In this document: in pieces, positions 8,667-15,852 of the stretch | How positions within the stretch are numbered: the stretch's first letter is position 1 | Layout of the letters: each line of letters starts with the position of its first letter | Source of the DNA: Prevotella sp. UBA2711 | GTDB taxonomy: Bacteria > Bacteroidota > Bacteroidia > Bacteroidales > Bacteroidaceae | Direction: 5' to 3' | Assembly (NCBI GenBank): GCA_002354095.1 | Contig: DEKX01000047.1 | Coordinates: forward strand, 1 to 37,449 | DNA length: 37,449 nt | Notes under the pieces: generated by a model | Told to the model about the DNA's origin: nothing | The model's input: only the letters and a program-made list of their open reading frames with translations | The model's database searches: none | Position numbers and translations under genes: made by a program

Positions 8667-8903
8667 TTAGATGCAGAGGAATGCGATAACGGCTGCGAAC
8701 AGGGCAACACCCTCAATCAGGGCAGCTGCTACGATCATGTTGGTGAACAGCTTGTTCATGACCTCTGGCTGACGAGCCATGGCGTCCATAGCCTGACCAC
8801 CGATTTTACCAATACCAAGACCTGCGCCAATAGCTGCGAGACCTGCGCCTACTGCGGCACCTAACTTTGCAACACCTTCTGCTGCTAATAATGCTGTAAT
8901 CAT
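8667..8903 (-). CDS. atpE: F1Fo ATP synthase subunit c
   Basis: A 78-residue two-helix hairpin forming the proton-driven rotor ring. Helix 1 contains the glycine-rich GAAVGAGLAAIGAGLGIG stretch, the polar loop is ARQPE, and helix 2 carries the ion-binding Glu64 in the sequence ALIEGVAL. The residue after Glu64 is Gly rather than the Ser/Thr of sodium-type rings, and no glutamine sits in the matching part of helix 1, so proton coupling is the likelier reading. Located between atpB and atpF. Confidence 0.96.
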   Translation of the reverse strand: MITALLAAEGVAKLGAAVGAGLAAIGAGLGIGKIGGQAMDAMARQPEVMNKLFTNMIVAAALIEGVALFAAVIAFLCI

Positions 8904-8976
8904 AATTTTAAAGTTTTAAATTGTTATTGTTGTTATTATTTTCGTTATTTCGTTATTTTGATGTTTCGATGCTTGA

Positions 8977-10053
8977 TTAATGCTCATGCTCCGGTTCCAC
9001 CCGAGCCAAGCCGATGAACACGGCGGACAGCATGGTGAAGACCATGGCCTGGATGAAACATACCAAGCACTCAAGACACATCATAAAGACGCTCATCAAT
9101 ACGCTCAATGCCGACATGGAGAGCTGGACGGCTATGGCTTGACTTGCCACCAGGAAGATGATGCAAGTGATAGCCACGGCAATAGCGTGACCTGCCATCA
9201 TGTTGGCAAAAAGACGAATCATCAGCGCAAAGGGCTTTGTGAAGATTCCCACAAACTCAATGACGGGAATGATGGGAATAGGAGCCTTCAACCAGGTGGG
9301 CACTTCGGGCCAGAAGATTTCTTTCCAGTAGTGCTTGTTTCCCGAGAACTGTACGATGATAAACGTGCAGAGCGCCAGGAAGAAAGTAACGGCAATGTTA
9401 CCCGTCACGTTTCCAGAGCCTGGAGGGAATGGTATCAAGCCCATCACATTACACGTGAAGATGAAGAAGAAGCAGGTGAGCAGATAGGGAACATACTTTT
9501 CGTAGCCCTTGCCGACACCAGGCTTGATGATTTCATCCACCACATACATGACCATCATCTCGATGAAGCCGACGAAGCCACCAGGTGCAGCATCAGAAGC
9601 CTTGCGATTCTTGTACCAGCGGGCACTGAGCAGAATGCAGCAAAGCAGGATGATGACATTGATGAACATCACGGCAACGGTCTTGGTGATGGAAAGGTCG
9701 AGAACCGGTTCGCCGTTCTCAACAATCTTGCCTGCATGTTCGCCTTCCGTGGCAATAGCCAGACCGAAGGGACCCTGACGCAGTCCTGCGGCATCAGCAT
9801 GATGTTCGAACTGCGAGGAGCTGAACACATGCCAACCGGTAGAACTCTTCACGATGACGGGCAGAGGGATAGCCAGCGGTTCCAACTTGCCATCAGCGGT
9901 CTGAATGTCCGTGATGTGCCAGTCGTGCGAGTCCTTGATATGCTCAAGCACTACGTCCTTGGCTGAGAAATCTTCTGCCTTCACCGCCGGTAGTATTGCC
10001 ATTGACAGCAACACCATGCAGAGCAGTCGTTTCGTGTGATTCAATATTTTCAT
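8977..10053 (-). CDS. atpB: F1Fo ATP synthase subunit a
   Basis: A 358-residue membrane stator subunit that forms the proton half-channels. The essential arginine is Arg280 in FALMIRLFANMMAGH. Five or six hydrophobic segments follow residue 125. The N-terminal part is unusual relative to E. coli: a probable cleavable signal peptide (residues 1-26, ending AVKA) and then about 95 soluble residues that should face the periplasm, containing several histidines. Long N-terminal extensions of subunit a are found in Bacteroidota. The gene starts 1 bp after the small membrane protein gene. Confidence 0.96.
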   Translation of the reverse strand: MKILNHTKRLLCMVLLSMAILPAVKAEDFSAKDVVLEHIKDSHDWHITDIQTADGKLEPLAIPLPVIVKSSTGWHVFSSSQFEHHADAAGLRQGPFGLAIATEGEHAGKIVENGEPVLDLSITKTVAVMFINVIILLCCILLSARWYKNRKASDAAPGGFVGFIEMMVMYVVDEIIKPGVGKGYEKYVPYLLTCFFFIFTCNVMGLIPFPPGSGNVTGNIAVTFFLALCTFIIVQFSGNKHYWKEIFWPEVPTWLKAPIPIIPVIEFVGIFTKPFALMIRLFANMMAGHAIAVAITCIIFLVASQAIAVQLSMSALSVLMSVFMMCLECLVCFIQAMVFTMLSAVFIGLARVEPEHEH

Positions 10054-10323
10054 TTAATGTCTTAATTTCAGTGTAACCACCATCATCACTACATACATTA
10101 TTATAATAGTAAGAGCGAATCGGATAGTGTCTTCTCTATTCTCGGTGAAGAATACGTAGAGTGCCACGACGGTACCGACGAGCAACATACGTATCGTTGC
10201 CATGATGAGATAGAAGTGGGGTAAATGTTCGGGCGAATGTTGTTTGACCACGTCATAACCCTTCACATAGAGAAAGCCCAGAAACAGGAAGAACAGAGCT
10301 GAGAGCGCTATCTCCAGTATCAT
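10054..10323 (-). CDS. Small AtpI-like membrane protein of the atp operon
   Basis: An 89-residue protein with three hydrophobic segments (about residues 1-22, 37-58 and 66-86) and a short charged loop (TENREDT). Its start ATG overlaps the stop of atpC by 4 bp and its stop touches the atpB start, so it is translationally coupled to both. Size, topology and place just before atpB suggest a role like AtpI (an assembly factor for the c-ring), but I cannot show homology from motifs. Function is inferred from position. Confidence 0.75.
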   Translation of the reverse strand: MILEIALSALFFLFLGFLYVKGYDVVKQHSPEHLPHFYLIMATIRMLLVGTVVALYVFFTENREDTIRFALTIIIMYVVMMVVTLKLRH

Positions 10324-10553
10324 TCTGACTTCTCGATACAGAGTGACACCTCGTTCTTCTGAACCTCAACGAAACCACCCAGGATGGGCAGTTCCTCCTT
10401 GTCGTAAACGACGGTACCCTTCTGCAATACAGAAATGATAGGAGCGTGATTGTTCAGAATCTCAAACTGTCCCTGCAGTCCTGGAACGACAACTCGCTCC
10501 ACTTCTCCAGTGAATTCTATCTTCTCGGGCGAAACTATCTTCAGCTTTAGCAT
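10320..10553 (-). CDS. atpC: F1Fo ATP synthase subunit epsilon, short form
   Basis: A 77-residue protein from ATG 10553 (MLKLKIVSPEK). The alternative start 9 bp upstream would be encoded by the adjacent tandem repeat and is rejected. The sequence covers only the N-terminal beta-sandwich domain (SPEKIEFTGEVERVVVPGLQGQFEILNNHAPIIS), which binds gamma and the c-ring. The C-terminal helical hairpin that inhibits ATP hydrolysis in E. coli (about 139 residues in total) is absent. Short epsilon subunits of this kind are known in Bacteroidota. It sits directly after atpD. Confidence 0.93.
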   Translation of the reverse strand: MLKLKIVSPEKIEFTGEVERVVVPGLQGQFEILNNHAPIISVLQKGTVVYDKEELPILGGFVEVQKNEVSLCIEKSE

Positions 10554-10581
10554 AATTGTCAATTATCAATTATCAATTATC
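10554..10581. repeat. 7-nt tandem array between atpD and atpC
   Basis: One AATTGTC followed by three exact AATTATC units. The array fills almost the whole gap between the atpD stop (10584-10586) and the atpC ATG (10551-10553), so it occupies the ribosome-binding region of atpC. Confidence 0.9.
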
Positions 10582-10583
10582 AA

Positions 10584-12110
10584 CTAACCTTTAGCGGCTT
10601 CCAACAGTTTCTTGGCCTTGGCTTTCGCATCTTCAATGGTTCCGACATTGAGGAATGCCTGCTCGGGCAGGTCGTCCACTTCACCGTCGAGAATGGCATT
10701 GAATCCCTTGATAGTCTCTTCGATAGGAACCATGACACCAGGCAGACCGGTAAACTGTTCTGCCACGGAGAATGGCTGTGACAGGAAACGCTGCACACGA
10801 CGGGCACGGTTCACCGTCAACTTATCCTCGTCAGAGAGTTCGTCCATACCAAGAATGGCAATGATGTCCTGCAACTCCTTATAGCGCTGCAGAATCTCCT
10901 TCACACGCTGAGCACACTCGTAGTGTTCCTTACCTACTACCAGTGGGTCGAGGATACGAGAGGTAGAGCCCAGTGGATCCACAGCGGGATAGATACCTAA
11001 CTCGGCAATCTTACGGTCGAGCACGGTGGTAGCATCCAGGTGCGTAAACGTGGTGGCAGGAGCAGGGTCGGTCAAGTCGTCGGCAGGTACGTAAACAGCC
11101 TGCACAGAAGTGATAGAACCCTTCTTGGTAGAAGTAATACGTTCCTGCATAGCACCCATTTCAGAAGCCAGTGTAGGCTGATAACCTACGGCTGATGGCA
11201 TACGGCCGAGCAGGGCGGATACCTCAGAACCAGCCTGAGTGAAACGGAAGATATTGTCGATGAAGAACAGGATATCGGCTGCACCGCCGTCCTTACCGCC
11301 ACCGTCACGGAAACCTTCAGCGACCGTCAGACCAGACAGGGCAACGGAAGCACGCGCACCGGGGGGCTCGTTCATCTGACCATAGACAAGGGTAGCCTGC
11401 GACTTCTTCAGCTCTTCCGGATCAACCAGCGAGAGGTCCCACTTACCCTGAGCCATAGCCTCCTTGAATTTCTCGCCATAACGGATAACGCCCGATTCAA
11501 TCATTTCGCGGATGAGGTCGTTACCCTCACGGGTACGCTCTCCTACTCCGGCGAATACAGAGAATCCGTTGTGACCCTTAGCGATGTTGTTGATCAGCTC
11601 CATGATAAGCACCGTCTTACCTACACCGGCACCACCGAACAGTCCGATCTTACCACCCTTCAGATAAGGTTCCAGCAAGTCGATAACCTTGATACCCGTA
11701 GCCAGCACTTCCTTGGTCGTAGAGAGCTCTTCGAACTTAGGAGCCTCGCGATGGATAGGATAAGCACCTTCCATGTCGAGTTGTTTCATACCGTCGATAG
11801 GCTGACCGATTACGTTCAGCATACGACCTTTGATTTGTTCACCTGAAGGCATCAGAATAGGTGACCCCATTGGCTTAGCCTCCAATCCGCGCTGTAGTCC
11901 GTCGGTATTATCCATAGCCACACAGCGAACGGTATCTTCACCGATGTGCTGCTGTACCTCGACTATCAGCTGCGTGCCATCGGGACGCTCAACGGTGAGC
12001 GCCTCATGAATTTTAGGGAGCACTTTCTCAGCATCCTGACCCTCTGTATTGAAATAAACGTCAATAACAGGGCCGATAATCTGCGAAATGCGTCCATTAA
12101 TTTTTGACAT
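10584..12110 (-). CDS. atpD: F1Fo ATP synthase subunit beta
   Basis: A 508-residue catalytic subunit of F1. The P-loop GGAGVGKT is at 159-166, followed by AGVGERTREGNDL with the catalytic glutamate region, then ALSGLTVAEGFRD and a long C-terminal helical domain. Length is slightly above the common 460-480 residues. It is the first gene of the operon, with a promoter about 55 bp upstream, an arrangement characteristic of Bacteroidota. Confidence 0.98.
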   Translation of the reverse strand: MSKINGRISQIIGPVIDVYFNTEGQDAEKVLPKIHEALTVERPDGTQLIVEVQQHIGEDTVRCVAMDNTDGLQRGLEAKPMGSPILMPSGEQIKGRMLNVIGQPIDGMKQLDMEGAYPIHREAPKFEELSTTKEVLATGIKVIDLLEPYLKGGKIGLFGGAGVGKTVLIMELINNIAKGHNGFSVFAGVGERTREGNDLIREMIESGVIRYGEKFKEAMAQGKWDLSLVDPEELKKSQATLVYGQMNEPPGARASVALSGLTVAEGFRDGGGKDGGAADILFFIDNIFRFTQAGSEVSALLGRMPSAVGYQPTLASEMGAMQERITSTKKGSITSVQAVYVPADDLTDPAPATTFTHLDATTVLDRKIAELGIYPAVDPLGSTSRILDPLVVGKEHYECAQRVKEILQRYKELQDIIAILGMDELSDEDKLTVNRARRVQRFLSQPFSVAEQFTGLPGVMVPIEETIKGFNAILDGEVDDLPEQAFLNVGTIEDAKAKAKKLLEAAKG

Positions 12111-12161
12111 AAGCTGTAATAATATTAAATTGTTTTTCCTATTGTTTTAGCTAATCGTGAA

Positions 12162-12191
12162 TGCAAAGATACAAAACTTTTCCAAAACAAA
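12162..12191 (-). promoter_or_regulatory. Promoter of the atp operon
   Basis: On the minus strand TATCTTTGCA (12162-12171) matches the -7 element, and TTTG at 12188-12191 is a -33-like box 16-17 nt upstream. That spacing is somewhat shorter than the usual 19-21. The box abuts the foot of the 12190-12226 hairpin. Confidence 0.65.
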
Positions 12192-12226
12192 GAAACATTT
12201 GCGTTTTTTTTTCGCAAATGTTTCTT
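12190..12226. other. 14-bp perfect hairpin upstream of the atp promoter
   Basis: Left arm 12190-12203 and right arm 12213-12226 are perfectly complementary over 14 bp, with a 9-nt oligo-T/A loop. It lies between the end of the barrel gene and the atp promoter and overlaps the -33 region. It may end read-through from the upstream gene or be a protein-binding site; no classic T tract follows it on the minus strand. Confidence 0.7.
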
Positions 12227-12255
12227 AAATTTTACTTTCCGAGGGCAGCTTAGCG

Positions 12256-12319
12256 TACTATCATTATTCCCACCCAGGGAATGTTTTGTTCCATGGGTGG
12301 GAATATTCAGAGGATAGTA
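12256..12319 (-). terminator. Large hairpin after the OmpP1/FadL-like gene
   Basis: Nested inverted repeats: outer arms TACTATC/GATAGTA (12256-12262 with 12313-12319), and inner 11-bp arms 12265-12275 with 12295-12305 (core TTCCCACCC/GGGTGGGAA), extended inward by GGAA/TTCC. It begins within 6 bp of the stop codon at 12325. No T run follows, so the function as terminator is inferred. Confidence 0.55.
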
Positions 12320-12324
12320 TTCTA

Positions 12325-13869
12325 TTAGAATGTATATACCAAGGAAGCCTGAATCTGATGGCGATTATCCTTCACACTGACGGCATCGCAATGATTCCTA
12401 AGCTCTTCTGAAGCACCCGTTGCTTCGTCTACATAGGTAACGGCAAGGTCCTTCATGAAGGGATAGAAATCGCCCTTACGGGTATTGTACTGGTAAGCCA
12501 GATCGAGGCGGAACTTGTCGAACGAGAAGCCTACACCGGCAGTAATGCGATTGGTGGCCTTCCAGTTGATGTAATGGGTGGTAGAAGCATAATAGACACC
12601 AGGAGAATAGATGGTCTGGTCGCGCACGCCATCCTCTTTATACATAGGCGACACGTAGTTGTAACCCAGACGGAGGGCAATGTTCTTATCTACCTTGAAC
12701 TCAGCACCCAGTTTAACGGTATGCACACCCTTCAAAGTCTCTTCAGTATGACGCTTCATATTATTGTCGGTCGAACTGCTTGATGAATAGGTGTCGTAAT
12801 AGGGATCATAGTAAGTTCCGTCGATGGTACGCATGTCGCAGGCTCCGTAATCAGCATATTCATAGACAGCGCCAAGAGCCAGATAATTGCCAACGGTATG
12901 ACCCAGACTCAAGCCGAACTTCCAAGGAGTGTTGAAACGGAAGTCTTCCTTAGCTGAAGAACGATCCACATTGCCACCGATAGTGGTGTAATTCTCTGTG
13001 GTCAGACGATAGAAAGTGGGTGAAGCCACAGACAGACCAATGCGGAAAGGAGATTCCTCGACAGGGCGGAAAATCAAACCTGCTTTGATGTTGAAGCCTG
13101 TACCTGTAATCTTATGATTGTCGGAGATGAGCACGTCGGTCACCTCGGTGCTGTTGAGGGTCTCGTAATATTCGCTATAGTTCTTATAGTTGACATTCTG
13201 AATACCAACGGTCAAACCCAGATAGAGACGGTTCTTGATATTGCCGCTGATGTTGAAATCGAACTCACCGATATAGCCTGTAGCAGCACGGTTGAAGTCG
13301 TAGGCCTCACCTTCATAACTATATATCATGTCCGTACTTTTATCGTAAAGCATATTGCCATAATACAAGTCGTCAAGCTGCGACCATGCTTGGGTGTCGA
13401 ACAAGCCCACACCATCCTTAATAACTGTCTGAGTGCTCTGCGAAGAACCATTCAAGGCACGGGCAGCATACAGCACATGATTGAAGTTACGGTTCTTATG
13501 GAAATTGAAGCCGAAGTTCAGATAACTGGTCTTGCCAGTACGACCGGAGAAGACCACACCAATCTGGTCGAACGACACATGCGTCTTGCTGCCATTCTGG
13601 AAAGTCTTACCGTCTTCCTGAGAAACAACACTCAGAGAGGCAGATACCTGATTCTTACGGAAGAGACCAATACCGGCAGGGTTGCTGCCCATCGTGGAAA
13701 TCTCAGCACCTAAGGCATCCATAGCACCACCCATACCCACATAGCGGGCTGTACCATTAAGGTCTTCGGTAGCCAAAGCTGCTCCCACATACGTATCCTG
13801 TGTGGCTTTCTGAGCCTGCACCTGCAACGCAGTCATAGCTGCGAATGCGAACAAATATATCTTTTTCAT
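12325..13869 (-). CDS. OmpP1/FadL-family outer-membrane protein
   Basis: A 514-residue exported protein. The signal peptide is residues 1-19 (MKKIYLFAFAAMTALQVQA, cut before Q). The mature start has the hallmark of this family in Bacteroidota: LNGTARYVGMGGAMDALG followed by MGSNPAGIGLFR. Alternating beta strands run to a C-terminal aromatic residue (ASLVYTF), as expected for a 14-strand outer-membrane barrel. FadL-type proteins pass hydrophobic compounds; the substrate here is unknown. It follows the Tyr/Trp-rich gene on the same strand by 39 bp, with a 7-nt array between them and no separate promoter seen. Confidence 0.85.
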   Translation of the reverse strand: MKKIYLFAFAAMTALQVQAQKATQDTYVGAALATEDLNGTARYVGMGGAMDALGAEISTMGSNPAGIGLFRKNQVSASLSVVSQEDGKTFQNGSKTHVSFDQIGVVFSGRTGKTSYLNFGFNFHKNRNFNHVLYAARALNGSSQSTQTVIKDGVGLFDTQAWSQLDDLYYGNMLYDKSTDMIYSYEGEAYDFNRAATGYIGEFDFNISGNIKNRLYLGLTVGIQNVNYKNYSEYYETLNSTEVTDVLISDNHKITGTGFNIKAGLIFRPVEESPFRIGLSVASPTFYRLTTENYTTIGGNVDRSSAKEDFRFNTPWKFGLSLGHTVGNYLALGAVYEYADYGACDMRTIDGTYYDPYYDTYSSSSSTDNNMKRHTEETLKGVHTVKLGAEFKVDKNIALRLGYNYVSPMYKEDGVRDQTIYSPGVYYASTTHYINWKATNRITAGVGFSFDKFRLDLAYQYNTRKGDFYPFMKDLAVTYVDEATGASEELRNHCDAVSVKDNRHQIQASLVYTF

Positions 13870-13890
13870 ATCTTATACAACTTTAATCTT

Positions 13891-13911
13891 TCAACTATCA
13901 ACTGTCAACTA
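13891..13911. repeat. 7-nt tandem array after the Tyr/Trp/Gly-rich gene
   Basis: Heptads TCAACTA, TCAACTG, TCAACTA. The upstream gene's stop codon (13909-13911) is the edge of the array, so the repeat begins exactly at translation termination. Confidence 0.88.
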
Positions 13912-14766
13912 TCGTCTTCCTCCGTAGCTATGGCCACCGCCACCTGAAGAGCGCATGCCGCCACCTCCACCGCCGAAGCTGCCACCCGATGAGCGCATAC
14001 CGCCACCGAACGAGCTGGTGCCATGAGAGATTCCGCTATTGCTGCGATAACCGCCTAAGCTGCGTGTACCTCCATTATTATAGGTACGTGAGCCGTAATT
14101 ACGTCCACCGTTCGAGTAGCGATGATTAGAGGCAGAATAACGGTGGTGAGAATATCCTGCACGGCTCCAGTGAGCACCTGAACCACCACGATAAGCATAG
14201 TAGCGAGGACCATACCAGCCACCCCAGTAGCGATAACGCCAAGGCGAATACCATGCGGAGTAGTAATAGGGTGAATACCAACCACCATACCAGCCACCAT
14301 AATAGCCATAATACCAAGGATCGTAATACCAGGGATCATACCAGGTGTAGTAGCTGCCATAATACCAGGGCGATGTCCAACGACCGTCACGATAGCCCTC
14401 CCAATAAGCCTCTGCAGGCGTATAATCGTCGAAACGACTCATACGACGCGTGTACTTATAGTCGGACACATCGCTATAGGCTGAATCCGGATAAACACCA
14501 CGACGACCATCGAAATCGATGATGTCATTGCCCGCTGAGTCAATTGGTGCCACACGACTCCATGCACGGCGGTTGTATTCGTCAGTGCTACGAGTACTGC
14601 CTGCATAATAAGTATTGGTAGGCATACCATACTTCTCAACTTCTTTTGCCACGTTCTCCTTCGTAGGTACGAAGTAAAGATCGTCGTCCTGTGCCATCAT
14701 GGTGATGGGCATGGCTCCTAAAAGGACTGAGAGTAGAACTAACTTTTTCATATTCTTTTTCATCAT
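13909..14766 (-). CDS. Secreted Tyr/Trp/Gly/Ser-rich low-complexity protein
   Basis: A 285-residue exported protein of unknown function. Residues 1-25 are a signal peptide (basic start, hydrophobic core, cut after MMA). The N-terminal third is ordinary and acidic, with a YFVPTKENVAKEVEKYGMP stretch. Residues about 125-190 are extremely rich in Tyr, Trp and Gly (YYDPWYYGYYGGWYGGWY type). The rest is Ser/Gly/His/Arg-rich, with FGGGM and SSGGS repeats. Similar proteins have been labelled vitellogenin-like in Prevotella genomes, which is only a composition label. Likely a surface or matrix protein with a disordered, self-associating tail. A -7 box lies 15 bp upstream. Confidence 0.8.
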   Translation of the reverse strand: MMKKNMKKLVLLSVLLGAMPITMMAQDDDLYFVPTKENVAKEVEKYGMPTNTYYAGSTRSTDEYNRRAWSRVAPIDSAGNDIIDFDGRRGVYPDSAYSDVSDYKYTRRMSRFDDYTPAEAYWEGYRDGRWTSPWYYGSYYTWYDPWYYDPWYYGYYGGWYGGWYSPYYYSAWYSPWRYRYWGGWYGPRYYAYRGGSGAHWSRAGYSHHRYSASNHRYSNGGRNYGSRTYNNGGTRSLGGYRSNSGISHGTSSFGGGMRSSGGSFGGGGGGMRSSGGGGHSYGGRR

Positions 14767-14781
14767 TTTATAGTTTCACGT

Positions 14782-14791
14782 TGCAAAAATA
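14782..14791 (-). promoter_or_regulatory. Promoter -7 box of the Tyr/Trp/Gly-rich gene
   Basis: The minus strand reads TATTTTTGCA. A TTTG lies upstream at 14807-14810, closer than the ideal spacing. The leader would be very short. Confidence 0.5.
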
Positions 14792-14815
14792 CAACGAATT
14801 TCATTGCAAAATTAA

Positions 14816-14846
14816 GGAAAAACCCTAAACTAAGATAGGTTTTTCC
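14816..14846. promoter_or_regulatory. Inverted repeat between divergent promoters
   Basis: Arms 14816-14827 and 14836-14846 match as GGAAAAACC(C)TA / TAGGTTTTTCC with one extra C, around an 8-nt centre. It lies between the -7 boxes of the leftward exported-protein gene and the rightward prmA, where a shared operator would be expected. Confidence 0.5.
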
Positions 14847-14856
14847 CTATTTTTTG

Positions 14857-14864
14857 TAATTTTG
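14857..14864 (+). promoter_or_regulatory. Promoter -7 box of prmA
   Basis: TAATTTTG followed by CA matches the Bacteroidota -7 element, about 21 bp before the prmA ATG. No clear TTTG is found 20 nt upstream. Confidence 0.5.
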
Positions 14865-14885
14865 CACTATATTTTTAACATCAGC

Positions 14886-15758
14886 ATGAAGTATTACGAA
14901 GTAAAATTCAGTATTCAGCCGTTTTCGCAAGACGCCAGCGACATACTGGCTGCTATGGCAGGAGAGGCAGGTCTCGAAACCTTTGAAGAGACGGAAGGCG
15001 GCTTGAAGGGCTATGTGCAACAGGCTCTTTTTGACCAAGAGGCATTAGACCAGTCAATTCAGTTCTTTCCGATGGACGGAATAGAAATTATATATAATGT
15101 GGAGGAGGCCGAAGACAAGGATTGGAATGAACAGTGGGAACAGGAAGGTTTTGACCCCATCGTCATAGCCGATGGCCAGATGATAATCCACGACGGTCGG
15201 CATCTTCCTAACGCTCAACTCTCAACTTCCAACTCTCAACTCTCCATAGAAATCGACGCTCATCTGGCTTTCGGAACAGGTACACACGAAACAACACAGA
15301 TGGTGTGCGCAGCACTGCTGAAGGAGTCGCTGAAGGACAAAAACCTGTTGGATGCAGGATGCGGAACGGGCATCTTGGGGATAGCCGCACTAAAACTTGG
15401 AGCAAAGAATGTAACTGCTTATGATATAGACGAATGGAGCGCAGACAACACACGGCATAATGCTGTGATTAATCAAGTGGACGAACACCTGAAAGTGATG
15501 TGTGGCGATGCTTCCCTACTCGATGCCATTTCTGACCGTTTCGACTATGTGGTGGCTAACATCAACCGCAACATTCTGTTGCAGGATATGCCACGCTTCC
15601 GTCAGGTGATGAAGCCACAGGGTACAATCATACTGAGTGGCTTCTATACAGAGGATATTCCCCTGTTGGAAGAGAAAGGAAAAGAACTGGGAATGGTTCT
15701 TGATAAACAGTGGGAAAACAATAACTGGGCATGCATCCTTATGCGCGAACCTAATTAA
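14886..15758 (+). CDS. prmA: Ribosomal protein L11 methyltransferase
   Basis: A 290-residue SAM-dependent enzyme that methylates ribosomal protein L11. The ATG at 14886 (MKYYEVKF) is chosen because an upstream TTG at 14862 overlaps the promoter box. The N-terminal substrate-binding domain ends near residue 100. The catalytic domain shows AHLAFGTGTHETT at about 125-137, motif I LLDAGCGTGI at 155-164, and VVANINRNIL (the NPPY-like catalytic motif). The inter-domain linker (about residues 109-121, NAQLSTSNSQLS) is encoded by a period-7 DNA repeat, an apparent insertion just before the SAM domain. The gene is followed by a separate serS promoter. Confidence 0.94.
   Translation: MKYYEVKFSIQPFSQDASDILAAMAGEAGLETFEETEGGLKGYVQQALFDQEALDQSIQFFPMDGIEIIYNVEEAEDKDWNEQWEQEGFDPIVIADGQMIIHDGRHLPNAQLSTSNSQLSIEIDAHLAFGTGTHETTQMVCAALLKESLKDKNLLDAGCGTGILGIAALKLGAKNVTAYDIDEWSADNTRHNAVINQVDEHLKVMCGDASLLDAISDRFDYVVANINRNILLQDMPRFRQVMKPQGTIILSGFYTEDIPLLEEKGKELGMVLDKQWENNNWACILMREPN
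15214..15241. repeat. 7-nt tandem array inside prmA
   Basis: Heptads CTCAACT, CTCAACT, TCCAACT, CTCAACT, with a weaker fifth. The reading frame passes through and gives a QLSTSNSQLS linker. Confidence 0.88.
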
Positions 15759-15770
15759 TTTTATAATTTA

Positions 15771-15802
15771 TTTGCCACAGTCATAGCTTTTTTGTATCTT
15801 TG
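15771..15802 (+). promoter_or_regulatory. Promoter of the serS operon
   Basis: A textbook Bacteroidota promoter: TTTG at 15771-15774, 20 nt spacer, TATCTTTG at 15795-15802. The start codon is 50 bp downstream. Confidence 0.8.
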
Positions 15803-15852
15803 CACCCAAAATGACAAGAAAACAACAAATATCAAAATAGAAATAACACATT

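Noticed and set aside
8667..8903. Sodium-specific c-ring
   Set aside because: The residue after Glu64 is Gly and no helix-1 Gln is present, unlike known sodium c subunits.
8980..9966. 328-codon plus-strand ORF opposite atpB
   Set aside because: His/Asp/Glu-rich composition is the antisense image of a membrane protein gene; atpB motifs are unambiguous.
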